Positions 11,912 to 24,828 of a stretch of DNA of 64,000 nt are shown here, in pieces. Numbering within the stretch: the first letter of the stretch is position 1; each line of letters opens with the position of its first letter. The position numbers and the translations under genes are program-made. The DNA is from Paramacrobiotus metropolitanus (taxonomy: Eukaryota > Tardigrada > Eutardigrada > Parachela > Macrobiotidae): positions 496,001 through 560,000 of the forward strand of contig NW_026570282.1 in assembly GCF_019649055.1 (NCBI RefSeq), in the 5' to 3' direction. The notes beneath the pieces were generated by a model, which worked only from the letters and a program-made list of their open reading frames with translations, did no database searches and was not told the DNA's origin.

Positions 11912-13261
11912 GAATCCCAAGTGATGGATGAGTAATGAATAGACGATGCGATGTAAACAAGTATTATATATATAAAACTCCGCGACAATCAAAGCGATAA
12001 ACAAAGTCAGTCGTGTTTTCTTCGGATTTCTTGTTAATCGCTGATTTTTGCCTTCACGTGCGCCGTGAATGATCTACGCGATGCTACAGACATTCATTCG
12101 TATGTTGCATAACATTCCTGTCAGCTGTTCAGATTGCACTGATTACACCAACCGCGAGGTGGTGGTTACGTGTGTCAATATGTTGGACGGCTTCCATCGC
12201 CGTTCGTATGCCACCCAGTAGTGAGCATTATTAGGTATTCCAGCTCCCACGCATGCACAGCCGTGAACCGGAAGTTCCGTAGCTCGAATCATTATTCTGC
12301 ATTTTACCTTTGGTTTGAATGGCAAAACTGACAATAAAATAATAACGCGAACGGACAATAAAATACTGCAACCGTTAATCAATATATTTGCGCTTGTACA
12401 GCCACATCACTGTCATATGTATCGCTGAATCTGGAGAGTGGAGACGAGCAGCAAAACAACACAAGACCCACAGAACCCCATATATATATAAACTGAACTA
12501 TTAAAATTAATACGAGTGCGGTAAAACCGTCTAAAAAAGTATTGCTAGCTTCAGTCGTGGCCTCGGATAAGGCACGTACCGAGTAAGACTCTGCCAATTT
12601 TGCCTGGAATATGATGTGACTGCTATGCTGCTAAGTTTTTGCGTTTTGTAGACTTTTGTCCCGTACCTGTTCAGTGGGTAGTAAATTATCCTCAGACAGC
12701 AAAACTGACCATGTGCAAGGATTGTGACAATTATGACACTATAGATATACTGTACTCGATCCGAGGACAGGATCTATATGAATTAGAAGTATAGAAATTA
12801 AATGAGTGCTTGTAATAAATATGTACGTACTGAAAATACGTGCAGATGCAAATTACGCAATATTAGCAGCGTGACACTCCTGCGCCTCGAGCAACCTCGA
12901 AATCGAGATAGCAGGGTACATCAGCAATAATAATATTGGGGTATTGCAGTATTATGGTGTTTGACAGAAAAACATCATTATCCCAGTATCACTTACACTA
13001 ATGTAACTGCAAGCTGAGATACCTGATTCACATGCATCGGAACCGGTTAATAATCTCGTTAAGGTCACGTTCTTCCCATTCCCATCAACCTTTATATTTT
13101 ACGTACAACACTTAGTGCTATAGCGGCGTTATGCGAGCTATAGGTGCTGTACTGTCCTACAATATCGTATGTTTGTTTGTGCGCCATAAACAGTAGTTAT
13201 TAAATACAGTACCTTAACATTTTATTAGAAAAGCATGCCGCGGCATCACATAAATCATGCA
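11912..13261. other. Intergenic, no convincing gene
   Basis: This lies between the start of HMG-CoA lyase and the end of the upstream GPCR gene. Minus-strand open stretches at 12143-12382 and 12379-12597 show no family likeness and no splice partners. Nothing else is supported. Confidence 0.5.
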
Positions 13262-15489
13262 TCAGATTGATCGCATGCAGCAGAATCTTGCAAAAGTATG
13301 GCTTTCCATTCTTCTCGTAAGCAACAAAATCCGTCCCACAAAAATATCGCGCAGTTTTCCACCAAATGCATATAGTAATCCTTTGAAAGCTTTACGAAAA
13401 TCGGAGTTCATCCAAGCGTAGACGATCTGTAAAAGAGAAACGCGTTTTTAATAAAAACTGCCATGTACGAAGCCATCATGCAGTAGTAAAGTCTGGTCTA
13501 CAAAGTAGGCATGTTAACCGGCAAAAGTACTGTATTATTATAATTATTATTATACCCTTCACATGGTAGTTTACTCGACTTCGTAAACTAGCTTCGTAAT
13601 TTACTAGCACGTACCGGATTTATGCAACATCCGGCAAAGTAAAGCCCAAACACCCACAAAAGTAAGGGCGGACAGTCCAGGAGGATACGGGATTTAAAGT
13701 GTTTAGCCACGGCGACAACAACTGTTGCCGGATAGTATGTCGCGCAAAACATTGTGAAGCAGATAAACATCATGCGCGCTCCTTTAACCTTTTAATGGAA
13801 AACATGAATTTTATTGTCAGCACTAAACGCTTTGCGTCGTCCGTGATATTTGTTCAGGCATTTTACCCATGACTCAGTATGAACACTTTTATTTTTTGTA
13901 TTGCGTATTTTCAGGAGAAAACCAGAAGATCATGTTGCCCCCTTCGTACAATTATCTTGTGAGCGTATACCAAAATATGGCTCGAGTATTTAAAACGTAT
14001 ATGTACTGTTTCCATATAGTTTTCATTAGATTAATATTAACGCATCGGCTGCTGAAACTGCAGTTTTTATTAAACTGAGCAAAGTTATAATTAATCGCTA
14101 AGCCGACCGCCGAGACTGGAAAACCCCGCAAATTAACTTATAGCTTTGTTCTTCAAAACTGCAGAACAAAATAAATATTTTTCTTACTAGACTTCGTAAC
14201 GTTATAAGTATAATGGTGTAGTTTTCTTGATTAAGCATACACATTTTAGACGCTCAGCATAGTCCCCCATGGCGATAACGAATCCATTTTTGATCTTACC
14301 CTGTGCTCGAATCTTTTTAAGCGGACACAAATAACAGTAGGTGCTTGTACGCATCCATTAGTGTTTGTACAGGACAAAGAAGAATCAGTGAGCAGATTGT
14401 TTGGACGTAATACTGGAGAGTAGATAGCCCTGCGCAGATTTCTTCGAACTTGTATGACCTTTAGATATATGGCCACATACGAAGCAGCAATAATTAGTGT
14501 TGGAAGCATCAGACATGGAACGGCCATGGCGATAATAAATTTCCAGTTGTGGTTCGAAGCAGTTTGTAAGTCGAGATTAAATGTGCACAATCCAATAGGA
14601 GTAAGATGAAAGCTATCTCCACCATATCTGTCCAATAATCCTAAGGAACTGACTCCGAGGGGAACAATCCACGGCATTAAAATCATCAGCAGAAATAACG
14701 GAAGTTTTTGCATAGTATGGTATTTCCTGGCGTACACGATGGCAATAAAACGATTGACGGCTATGGCGCAACTTGTCATGTTGGAAGAAAAACTCAGAGC
14801 AACATTAATAAACCCGTAATAACGGCAGAATATGGTGAACTCAAACTTGGTCTGATCCGTATATGGCAAAAAATTGTACAACAATACCATTATTACTTTG
14901 ATCGGGTAAATTACGCTGCTCAATAAGCAGTCCACGACCGCCATGTTCTAAAACAATTAAGAAAACAGTGCAGAACGTCAAGTTAATAAACGCTTTAATG
15001 CGGTAAGTTTTTCTGCAGAACACCAATATACGATAAATATAATTACGCGCAACATTTCTTTTTAGGATGTGTGTACTGTATATAACTAATTATTTCGGAT
15101 GATTAACGAAATTGACATAAAAGCATGTATTAAAGTAATAAATAAAATAATATAGTAATAAATGCGCAAAAATGCCATGGCTGTTATCAATTAAGCAGGA
15201 AGCTAATGTATGAAATAAACGGTTATTCCTACTCTGTACTCAGTATGTTGATTTACAGTAAAATTATGTAAACAGTAAATTACAGCTTAGACATAGTTAC
15301 CAGCACTAAAATGTTAGAATGGGTCTGCAACTTCTTCGTTGTCATTATGGCAATAATTGTAAGCAAATTTCCCAGGGTGCCACCAATAAATATTAGCAGC
15401 ATTAGAATTATCCATAACAGTAGGTGAGTTTCATCAATCGATGGCTTTTTCCACATGTCGGTGAAATTATGGAACTGTTTGGCATCCAT
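13262..15489 (-). CDS. Rhodopsin-family GPCR with NRF motif (moody/Tre1/melatonin-receptor-like), about 391 residues
   Basis: The four minus-strand exons are 15301-15489, 14300-14947, 13615-13788 and 13262-13426, all joining in phase 0. Seven membrane segments can be followed: TM1 with GNLLTIIAIM, TM2 with LNMAVVDCLL (formed across the first splice), TM3 ending AIAVNRFIAIVYARKY, TM5 near LMLPTLIIAASYVAIYL, TM6 with MMFICFTMFCATYYP, and TM7 with INPIVYAWM (also formed across a splice). The DRY motif is NRF (residues 128-130) and NPxxY is intact. NR[YF] together with NPIVY suggests the Tre1/moody/GPR84 or melatonin-receptor neighbourhood; the ligand is unknown. The start at 15489 is the nearest ATG before TM1. 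An acceptor-like site before 15540 leaves room for an upstream exon with a signal-like segment. Confidence 0.88.
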
Positions 15490-18133
15490 ACCCGAAAAAG
15501 GTGGCAACAAGCAGAGCAGAACGGTTATCGTTTGGCCAGACTATCCAAAAAGAGATAACGTTGTAATATTTAATTATTAACTGGAACAAATAGACAAAAA
15601 AAATATAAACACTGTTTATGCGTACTAATGAACAGTTGTCATAATTGTCCGTAGGCAGTACTATAGTATTATGAGTTATCATTTACGCATAAATGCGGTT
15701 CATTAAAACAACCCTGAAATCCGGAAGGACACCGGCAGTTTATAGCTGTTCCAACTGCCGGCAAGGCCTGCGTCCCGACGCTCCCGTCATATACCGTTGT
15801 CGTAAATTTGACGGATCATACAAATTTAATATGGTTAAACGAATATTTAGTCGATGAAATGACGAAAAGCAGGCAACGAAACGTTTTGTTTCAGAAATGT
15901 TTCTGCTTTGAAATTTGGCGATGCGCCGATCAAGTATTGCAGCCTGCAGTCCATGGTGTTCTCTCAATACAGTACTGCACAAAAGCCTTTGTAAATGCAG
16001 TGCAGCTAGGAGAGCTCTATCCATCGAAGGTCGAGTATGCAAGCGACAAATGCCAAGGTACACAGTAGGTGGATCACCATTCAACTCCCGTACTGCGGGA
16101 TATGAGACGTAGGTGTTCAGTGTTCACTGCTCACAATAATTGCATTAATGAACTTCCTGTCACACTGCTGTTTCGTTCCGGATTTGCATATCAAATTATA
16201 TACACTGTTTGCGAACTGTCAAAGCTGCGGATGCATAAAAGAAATCAAAAATACGTATGCCATTTACCAAGCGGAACTTTGCTTGCAAAAGCCGATAAAT
16301 TAAGCGTATGTTAATTATAAGGCACTTCTGGCCGATTCTTAGATCAAAAGCCAAAACCGCAAACTGCGGCGCAAAAAAATAGTAGCGTTAAAAATTGGTT
16401 AACGCTAACGGTCTTATGGGTTCATAATTTGTCATAAATCTAAAATTTCGTAGTGAACTGTGGGATATGCGCTAGCATGAAAAAATTCTGCCTCCCTATC
16501 TTAAACAGCATTTTCTGGCTGAAGGCAGTACTTTAAGTGGTTAGGAGAAGGTGCAGCGATTTAAAAGGAATAAATAAACACTCGGTCGTGGGCGAAAACT
16601 AGCAGCATTACTATGAGCAAATGAAAGGCATGTTTGTATTGACATGAATAAAAAAGGCTTGATACGTAGGTCTAAAAAACACAATTAATACTTCTAACGC
16701 TTTATTGGTCAAATCGAACACAAGGCGGAAGATATCGGAACATAATAAAGTATTAATACTATATACAAAAATGACAGTATAGTAAATGCATGTACAACAT
16801 CAATGTGTGCAATCACTTAGGCTTAACAATTAAAAAGAGCGGGAGACGCAGATCTGACCTATCATATTACAGTTAGGTAGTTGAAAAATGGTTATTTATA
16901 TATGTAGGATTATTGCTTTCTGGAAAACAAAACTTGTGCATTTATAATCGCTAGCCCGTTTTATCATAATAAGAGCTGGTGGCCATATTCCGCACATTCA
17001 TTATGTACTGTGAAGGGTAAAGCTACTTCGTGCTGTCTTAAATCATATAAAGCTTAAACCACCGGCACCATGGCAAAATAAATACTTGCGTAGTGTATAT
17101 ACAAGCCGAGCACGGATGAATATAGATAAGCCCACGATTAGTGGTAAATTTAATTCGTAATCATTTATTTTATAAAATTAGAGTTATCATTCATAAAATT
17201 TGGCCTGTTAACAGGACTTTCGGTGTTACGTTCACGGTTTACTTGTGCAAGGTTTCTGCGCTTGTGTCCATTTTAGAGATACCAATGGGGACTTGGGTTG
17301 ATGTATTCAACACTGGTAGAAACAGGTCGTTGAAATTCTTAATGCAGCTTGTAACTTTAGGTTAGGGACGTGTTCTCTGAACAATAACCAAAGCTGGCGA
17401 AACACAGTGGTCGTAACTACAGTATACTGTTGTCACTGTCATTTTGCAGTGCAACACAATGCGCGTGGTTACAAAGCAGCCCCTGTTAGTTCTATGGCAT
17501 CCATGGTAACAAGTGTTTGACTGACCACTGGGCGTAACGAAATAAAGTCGACAAAGCGCCAACAGCCCAGGAACACTTCCCGCAGTCTAAAGATTCTGTT
17601 GCACTTCAAACTAGCAAAATCGAGTGATTAGTAGCTGAGATCACTGGTCGGGAAGAAGAGGGGCCGCAATCCTGGCACAGATAAATAGTATTCATATAAC
17701 CAGTTTACGGGATCTACATCCAGTCGTATTGCCGTGGCGAACATTAGTTTCGAAAATTTTTATTTAAAGAAACTTATGAATCTTCTGTATTCAAAAAATT
17801 TTATGAGCGTAAGAATTTTAAGAAGCCTTACAAACGTAAGAAATATGAGCAACCTAAGAAAACCTAAGAAATCTAATAAATTTAAGAAACGTACGAAACG
17901 TAAGAAAGCTAAGAAAGCCTTAGAAATCTAAGAAATCTAAGAAACGCGGCATGCCGGCACTACGATGTACGTGAACAAATGAGCCAATAATCTGTACGTC
18001 AGCAGAATATGCGAGTAATTAATAGCGTTTTTATCACAGTGATACTTTAGTTATAACTGCTCAGTAGATCATAAACTGGAATCACTTGACCAAGATATCT
18101 TGCAAAAGTCACTCTAATCGTAGTTTAACTGTC
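15490..18133. other. Long intergenic stretch, no convincing gene
   Basis: There are several short open frames on both strands (for example 15740-16084 and 17141-17365), but none has family likeness, coherent splice partners or plausible composition. The only clear structure is the short-period repeat at 17805-17950. Confidence 0.45.
17805..17950. repeat. Degenerate short tandem repeat, period about 9-12 bp
   Basis: The run repeats variants of CCTAAGAAA and CGTAAGAAA about a dozen times. Read on the plus strand it gives an Arg/Lys-rich frame, explained by the repeat composition and not by a protein. Confidence 0.85.
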
Positions 18134-18842
18134 TTAGCCCAAACATGTTAAAATAAAAACAAAAATGTACAATAGGAGACTGCAGTAATGCAGCGCTGCA
18201 CCATTTGTTTTATCGTTACATAAATGATAATCATTGCAGCAAGAGTAACACATCTCCAAATGCACATTATCTCCAGAGGCAGGAGCTTGAATACATCCCG
18301 GAACGCATTCTGTGGCACAGGTTCGGTTGACATAACGAAATGTCATATTTCCAACAAACACGGTGCTCTGAAAAATAAACATTCTCGCAAAACTGCCCGT
18401 GAAAAATATAATTATTGCTTATAATCGGTAGTAGAAATTTTGATGACTTGCACCCTTAAGCGTACTGTTAACTTAAAACTCAACGCATGCGGGACAAATT
18501 TTTCGTTTAGATTGTTGACACTGAGCGGTACCAGTCCTTGTAAATGCGGAACAAATTTGGGTATTTACATTGCTTAAAAGCGTGTATATAATAAGTGTTG
18601 GATTAATAACTTTCTAATTGTACCTTGCAAAACATGTGGTCATCATTGCAAGTTATAATCATCTTTGCAGTTCCGATTGTATTGTTCATCGAATAGCAAT
18701 GACTGTCTTTGGTTTCAGACTGGCATGAGTAGCATCTAAGTTTTTCATGAGTTTTATTCCAGGCTTCGGCTTCTGCCAGCACGGCAGATCCGGAAATGCT
18801 CTGGGCGAAGGCTTTTGATACGGCTAAATTAAGAGACTGCAT
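18134..18842 (-). CDS. GPI-anchored Ly6/uPAR (three-finger fold) protein, start uncertain
   Basis: Two minus-strand exons join in phase 0: one ending at 18624 (donor GTACAA) and 18134-18367 (acceptor TTTTTCAG). The mature domain begins LRCYSCQSET and ends CYSCCNDYHLCN, which matches the Ly6/uPAR pattern: an LxCYxC start and a CCxxxxCN end, with about ten cysteines in all. After CN comes a short polar spacer and a hydrophobic tail ending at the stop (LLLYIFVFILTC), as in GPI-anchored proteins. Such proteins sit on the outer cell surface and often bind receptors or channels. The frame is open upstream to about 18929. The ATG at 18842 is used here, but the real signal peptide may lie on another exon, since a GTAAGT donor is found just upstream near 18930. 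Confidence 0.75.
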
Positions 18843-18929
18843 CTTTTGCACAATAAAAGCACAGAGACTCACGATGAATTGCGTATACACATTCACACTG
18901 TAGATTAATACGGAAAGGAAGCTAAACAC

Positions 18930-20391
18930 TTACCGTCAGTGAGCAGCATATGCAATAACTTAACGATTAAACATCCATATAAAACATCCTTTGTGTATTG
19001 CCGGAACATCTTATTTCCAATAGGCTACGTTAAAAAATCTGTACCGACTTTGTTCCGCTTTAAGAAAACTAACATTAAATGTGGGAGAAGCAACCCTGGA
19101 TGCAACACATTGCAGCGTATATATGATTGAGCGATAAAGCTATACATGATTTTCTCCCTTGTACAACGATGCGCTCAACTGCAATGCCATTGTAGGCAGA
19201 AAGAGCAATGTAGTCAGATCAGAGCACATGGTAAAACGATTCGAGGAACTTTAATTAGACTCCAGCATGCAAGAAAATCAATCGATAATGCCAAAATGTC
19301 GGTGACGATCACAACACTACTATTTACGTTTTGTAGAATCAACATAACTGCTGAGATGTCGATGCTGCAATGCAGTATTACGTGTTCTGCGTTCATACAG
19401 AAGTGTTCCCGGCATTTCTGCGCAACGGCGGCGGGATATGGTGATCGAGAAGCCATTCTTACAGCGTGTGAATAAAGCACTTGTTTAGCTATATGTATAT
19501 TATATCACATTATACATGGGAAAAAATGCTTGTTGGCACAGACGTTAACCCGGTGTATCAATTTTTTTTACTTTCGCATACATATTTTACATACATCTGA
19601 TGGTAATTTTATTCTTTAACCATTTAACGGATACATTAGCTTAAAAAGTCTAACTTCATGATATTAGCGAATCCCAGAATTGCTGAATGCTCAGCGTACT
19701 GATGAAAATTAAAAGAACCAGCACAGTTAGTTCGTCCACTGTTGGTGCTGTAAAGCATCCTTAATTTCAGAACCATTACTTACATACAGCAACTTCATTT
19801 TCTGGAAGTATTGCGAATAAAATAATGTATCTGTCTGTAGTGTAGGGGGTTTGTCCTAAAAGTAAGTTTGTGATTACATACTTCCATTTAAAATTACTGA
19901 CTTGGCGAGCTAATTTAATTAAAAGCACAATCAGGGTAGATTTACTGAATGCGCTTTGGTGTCGTAAATTACGACAAAGATGTAACATAAAGAAAGTACA
20001 AAGTAATAGCTGAACGATCGGTCAACCGGGCACGTACTGCGGACCAGTTTGGTCCGTAGAGGCTTTCCTTAAAAACATTTTATTTTTCGACAAAGTGCAA
20101 AACATAGAATTGTTCAGTATCAAATTAAAAAATCGCTACAGTGAATATACAGAACGATCGCACTTGTGATTTTGCATAAGACTAACTAGTTTCGCAAATT
20201 AGCATTGTTTTCATTAATGAAGTACCTATTGAAATGTGCAGGTAAACAATGGATATTCTGGAGTAACAAGAAAGCGTATGGCGCTCCTATAAACAAAGAA
20301 AGAGTCCCATATTATAATACAAACGGTAGTTACGTTCATTGTACCGAGTTACTGATGCTAACATGGTACACAGCTGTATAATATCATGCCC
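18930..20391. other. Intergenic, no convincing gene
   Basis: One ATG-started minus-strand frame at 19214-19480 (88 codons, Cys-containing with a hydrophobic centre) could be an exon of something, but it has no recognised motif and no clear partner. The rest holds nothing that I can support. Confidence 0.4.
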
Positions 20392-23193
20392 TCAGTTGTG
20401 AAACCTTTCCAGACGCTTCAGTTCTAGCTGCCAGGGTTGCAGTTTGTTTCCGGTTCGGTTCTTATTCAGAGATATTTGCAGTGCTTCTTTGTTTTGCATC
20501 CCAAATTTCAACGATCCATCATACTCATCTTTCGCGCTATCGATAAACAAGCGCTTCCATTCCGGAGACTGCTGAATTTGATTCATATCCTCTCCGTTCT
20601 ACGACAATACGGGACACAATGTATTACCGTGCTGTTCCATTGTTAAGAATTAGTCAGGGTCACTTGGAGGATTTATTTCATACTTTGAAACAGCTGTCGT
20701 AACTCGCTCACGATTTATTAAACAGGTTCCAGGAAAATACTCTCATCAGTTACGGCATCTTTGATAGGAAATTCATACGTGCCATACAAAATTCGCTGCT
20801 TTGCTTATATGTGTCGAGATTAATTATCAACTGGTTACCGAAACTAGAAACCTTGAAAGCACAGACTAGAAACTTACGTCGATTCTTGCTTGAAATTCTC
20901 GGCGAGCCTGATTTGCAGCTTGTTTAGCCAGGAAATTTCGTTTGTATTCTGCAATCTGAAATCCTTCTTCGTCGTAATAAGGCACTTGAGGCATGAATTG
21001 TTCCGCAGTTAGTCTCTCCAGCATTGCCAAAAATTCCTTCTTCTACAAGCCAGTCTTTTAGTTTTCAAGATACAATTAAGGAAGCCAAACTTCATCGCAT
21101 TGTACCTCTAATTTATCTGTGAACTCCTTCTCTATCCTGTTGCGTCGGGAAGCCGAGATATTGTTCGTTGTTTCTTTCAGCTCAGCAACCAGCGCCGCGT
21201 TTCGACTTTGAGGGTAGATTGCTATATGAATACAAATTTCCATAGAACGAACATAATTTTTTTCTTTTAACAAGTGAAGTCTTGTTAGACACCGTAAATT
21301 GTTATACTGACAGGCAGCGACGGCAAGTATGTATTACCTTTCTTTTGCCTTAATCGTTCATTTCGTTCTTCATCCGAAAGGTCGTCCAGTTCAGCCTCGT
21401 TACCGGGCCTGTACACGTAATATTACTCGACCAAGCAGGAAATTGCAGAGGATAGTTTGGTATCGTCAGTTCGGAATTTTAACTTATTGTTAGTCTAATT
21501 CGGGGCAAAGGTGGTCGTAGAAATCAGCTTTACCTGTCCAAGTAATCACGCTCGTACGTTGGCAAGCCTACACGTGATGCAGGACGCCCGGTCGAGTCTC
21601 CCCGTGACAAACTGCGTGTACGAGACGGAGACCTCATATTATCTTGCGGAGCCGGCGGAATTGGGGTGTTGCCGGAACGGGAAACAGGCCGGCTTGAAGG
21701 ACGAGCAAAACTGTCATCCACGGCGTAAGTCAGACTGGGAGAGTTAACGATGGCACCCCCCACATCCACTTTGCTGATAGATATTTGTTTGGAGTCCCCT
21801 GTAAATTAATTATATGGTACATTAATCTAAACGAAACCAGCTAAATATATCAACCAGCTATCAAATCAAGCCTTTGATACCGTTCACATCAAACCTGCAG
21901 CCAGACAAATACAAATATAAGCTAGTAGTGGTTACCTAATGAAACATTTTCGCGCTCATCCCTCACATAAGTATCCGTTGATGATGGATAATATTTATCA
22001 GAGTTAGATGCGCGCATCGGCGACTTATTTTGAGGAGCAGCATCCCGGACATATGTGCCGGTCGGCTCACCATATCCACTTTTTCGCACATACGTACTCG
22101 TCGGCTCAACATGTCCACTGCCATGCGCGCGCTCGCTATCGCTGCTATCGTCAAATCGCACCGAATGTCGACCTGCCGCAAAATGATCTTTTTTGTTATG
22201 ACTGTCGCTTCTAGAGCTGCGCGATCGGCGGCCATGTTCGCTTCTCCCCGATTCTGGCAAGTTGTTGATGACAATATCCGAATAACCCCCGATCGGTGTA
22301 TCAGGCAGGGGAGTAGCGACATATCCACCCCGACTTAAGGGAAGCTCAACGCTAGCCCTCCCAGAGTCCGGAGAAAACACCGAAGTGTGCCGACCAGCCG
22401 TCGGAATGTTTCCGCTATCGCCCCCGATGGGAATGGATGTCCGGCCTCGACTGCTATCGTAGCGTGCCCCTTCCTGTTGGATCGGGATAGAGTACTCGCT
22501 TCCCATCGCCATTTTCTTTGGCATCTGGCTGTGGTTTGATCGATCGGATAACACAGTGGTCGATGGAGAGTTTCTTGGTTCAAAGTTTGAATGCTGCTCT
22601 CTTCGGATGGGGATGTTGTATTCTCCTTGCATGGTCTTCGGCGAATACGCATGGTTGCGATTTATCCCAGAATCGCTGCCATTTATTGTTACCTGCGATC
22701 CGCTTGATGGCTGATTCGATGTATATGTTTCCTTGGTATTCGAATGATATGAGGAGCGGCTGGCGTTTGCTGAGCGGTTGTCATCGTACGTTCCTGGCCT
22801 GGATTGAGCAGGGGAATATGTTGAGGAAATCCTTCCGCTATATGCACTTCCCGCTGCATCGTTCTCGTCGCCGATACGGATTCGCACTGGTTCATAATTA
22901 ATATTGTACGATTTATGGAATTTATTGTCCACAAAGACATCGACGGTATCCTTCAGCGATACATTTGACCCGGTCGAATCAGCGCGGGACGTTGGACGCG
23001 AGGTGGGATGGGCATCCCAGTCGACAAAGGAATTGTCCGCTCTTTTATGCTGCATGGGAATGGTCGAGTAGTTGTCTTTATGTGGCCTGTGGACGACCGA
23101 TGCTGGTCCAATCTCGATAACCGTGGCACGGTTTTCAGTATGGAAATGTGGGCGAAGTTTTGCGTAATCGTTGAAAGGACTCAATGATGGCAT
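20392..23193 (-). CDS. Large intrinsically disordered Ser/Arg-rich protein with IPI repeats, 693 residues
   Basis: The six minus-strand exons are 21936-23193, 21534-21798, 21338-21408, 21106-21221, 20878-21042 and 20392-20598. All phases fit, giving 694 codons. I do not recognise the family. Residues 1 to about 510 are disordered and rich in Ser, Arg, Asn and Pro. They contain (R)P[TS]SR clusters, four IPI-type motifs (YSTIPMQ near 42, EYNIPIRRE 191, EYSIPIQQE 233, TSIPIGG 252) and three TYVR motifs near residues 360-410. The last 180 or so residues are charged and probably helical (LSDEERNERLRQK, then AEYKRNFLAKQAANQARREFQARI). This looks like a cytoskeletal or scaffold protein, by inference only. 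The ATG at 23193 is the first in frame after an upstream stop. Neighbouring GPCR, Ly6 and SMYD genes share its strand without sharing a function. Confidence 0.8.
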
Positions 23194-24828
23194 GGTTATT
23201 TGCAATCTAGCGACTTATGAAAGGAATAAAAAACAAGCCGTTGGCGCTTAACCGCAGCCGCAGCACAATAGTAACATACTCAGTGTTTTTCGGCCAATCT
23301 GCAACATTGGATCTCAATCAATAATCAGTAGTAGGCGGTTTAGTCAGCGAAAGTATGCGCAATGAAGAATTAAATGGTAAGAGTGCACGTCGGTGTTTAG
23401 CGTTTATGCATTTTGCAAAAGGTGGGCTATGTGGTTGATACTAATTCCAATGTGGAAAGACAACTCGGAGATGCATGCAACAGGTAGATGGCTGCCAAAG
23501 GTGATCCATAAATGGCAACGGTGGCGCAGGAGGAACTTACACAAACCGTGCGCGCTAAACTGATTTGACTCGGCTATAAAGTCAATAGTGAAAGCGTACC
23601 AATGCTTCACGCAAACCAAGCTGGAAAAAAGTGCATGGGTGTGCAATTTTTGGTGGGATTAGTAGTATGGATAAGAAGTTGGCAGGTGGTGCTATGGATT
23701 TGATTCACATTGAGCGATATTAAAGTGTGTGCCTTGTTGTGAAAATATTGTGTTTAATTTGTGTATTATATTGACATAATGCTATCGTGTCATGGAGGCT
23801 TATTAGATCGACTTATGGCTAGAAATGCAAAGCTGCATGCAGTCTTGACCATGTTATGAACATGATTACATCAGTCGTTGTCCATCAGTGTTTACTGTCA
23901 AAGAATGACGTTGTTCATGATACGGCGAAATGCAAAATCTACAATGCGATTTTGCTGTAAACTAAAATACGTACTTAAATTCAGGTATGTGCCAAAAAAA
24001 TACGTTAACTCAAAAACAGTAACTTAACAAATAATTTTTTCGAGATCACAAAGCTCTAAACAACAATGCATGCAGTGACCACAAACAACAACTTTAAAAT
24101 TATTAGTATTAACTTAAGAAAGCATCAATTTCAAGTGCGTTATAATAATATAGGTAATGTGTTGCCATAAATTAATAATTATGATCTTCACGTATTTGAA
24201 TTTTATCGTTAATTCAAGATCAGACGGTAAATTGGCGCGATTTATAATTATGCAGAAGCGGTGACTCTACCGTGTATATCATTGTACATGTTTCCACAAT
24301 TATTTCACCAGATCCATACGAAACCTTGTCGTACAATTAAAAATTAATTAATACAGTACATGGCTCTACGATCAGTACTGCCCGGCACATACTCTGTAGT
24401 AATAGGTGCAGAACTCAACTGGGAGGTCCGATGCCGGATGCCCGCTGTATCTGTACAATACATCTACGCATAGTTCCACGTAAATACATGTACGGTACAG
24501 CACTTTTAACTAGTCTGTGCAGACTTTTTATATAATATATTTTATTTATGTATATTTTTTTATTTTTCTGGTTTATTTCCGTGACTGAGGATTACTTCTC
24601 ATAACAACAACTTTCAACCGTAAGACAAGAAATGGTTCCCTTTCAGATACGGTAGTTGAAGCAACATATTCCTGTCCATCTTAAACTGACCATTCAGCAT
24701 AACACACGATATAAAATGAGCACGCTTAGTCAGTAAATTTTCTTTAATACGTTCCTGTTAATTGCTTACCGAATTCATCCCTACGCGCACTCTTGACGTA
24801 AAACTTAGTTATCTCACTAAATTCATAA
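23194..24828. other. Intergenic, no convincing gene
   Basis: AT-rich sequence between the disordered-protein gene and the 3' end of the SMYD gene. The minus-strand frame at 23404-23646 has no support. Nothing else is seen. Confidence 0.5.

Noticed and set aside
12379-12597. 72-codon minus-strand frame with one hydrophobic segment
   Set aside because: There is no homologous motif, no splice continuation and no neighbouring exon; it is probably chance.
17734-17931. Lys/Arg-rich small basic protein
   Set aside because: The frame is generated by a degenerate short tandem repeat (CCTAAGAAA-like units) and has no other support.
21511-22901. Several plus-strand open frames of 68-127 codons
   Set aside because: They lie antisense to the first two exons of the disordered-protein gene, whose codon composition and splice phases are coherent.
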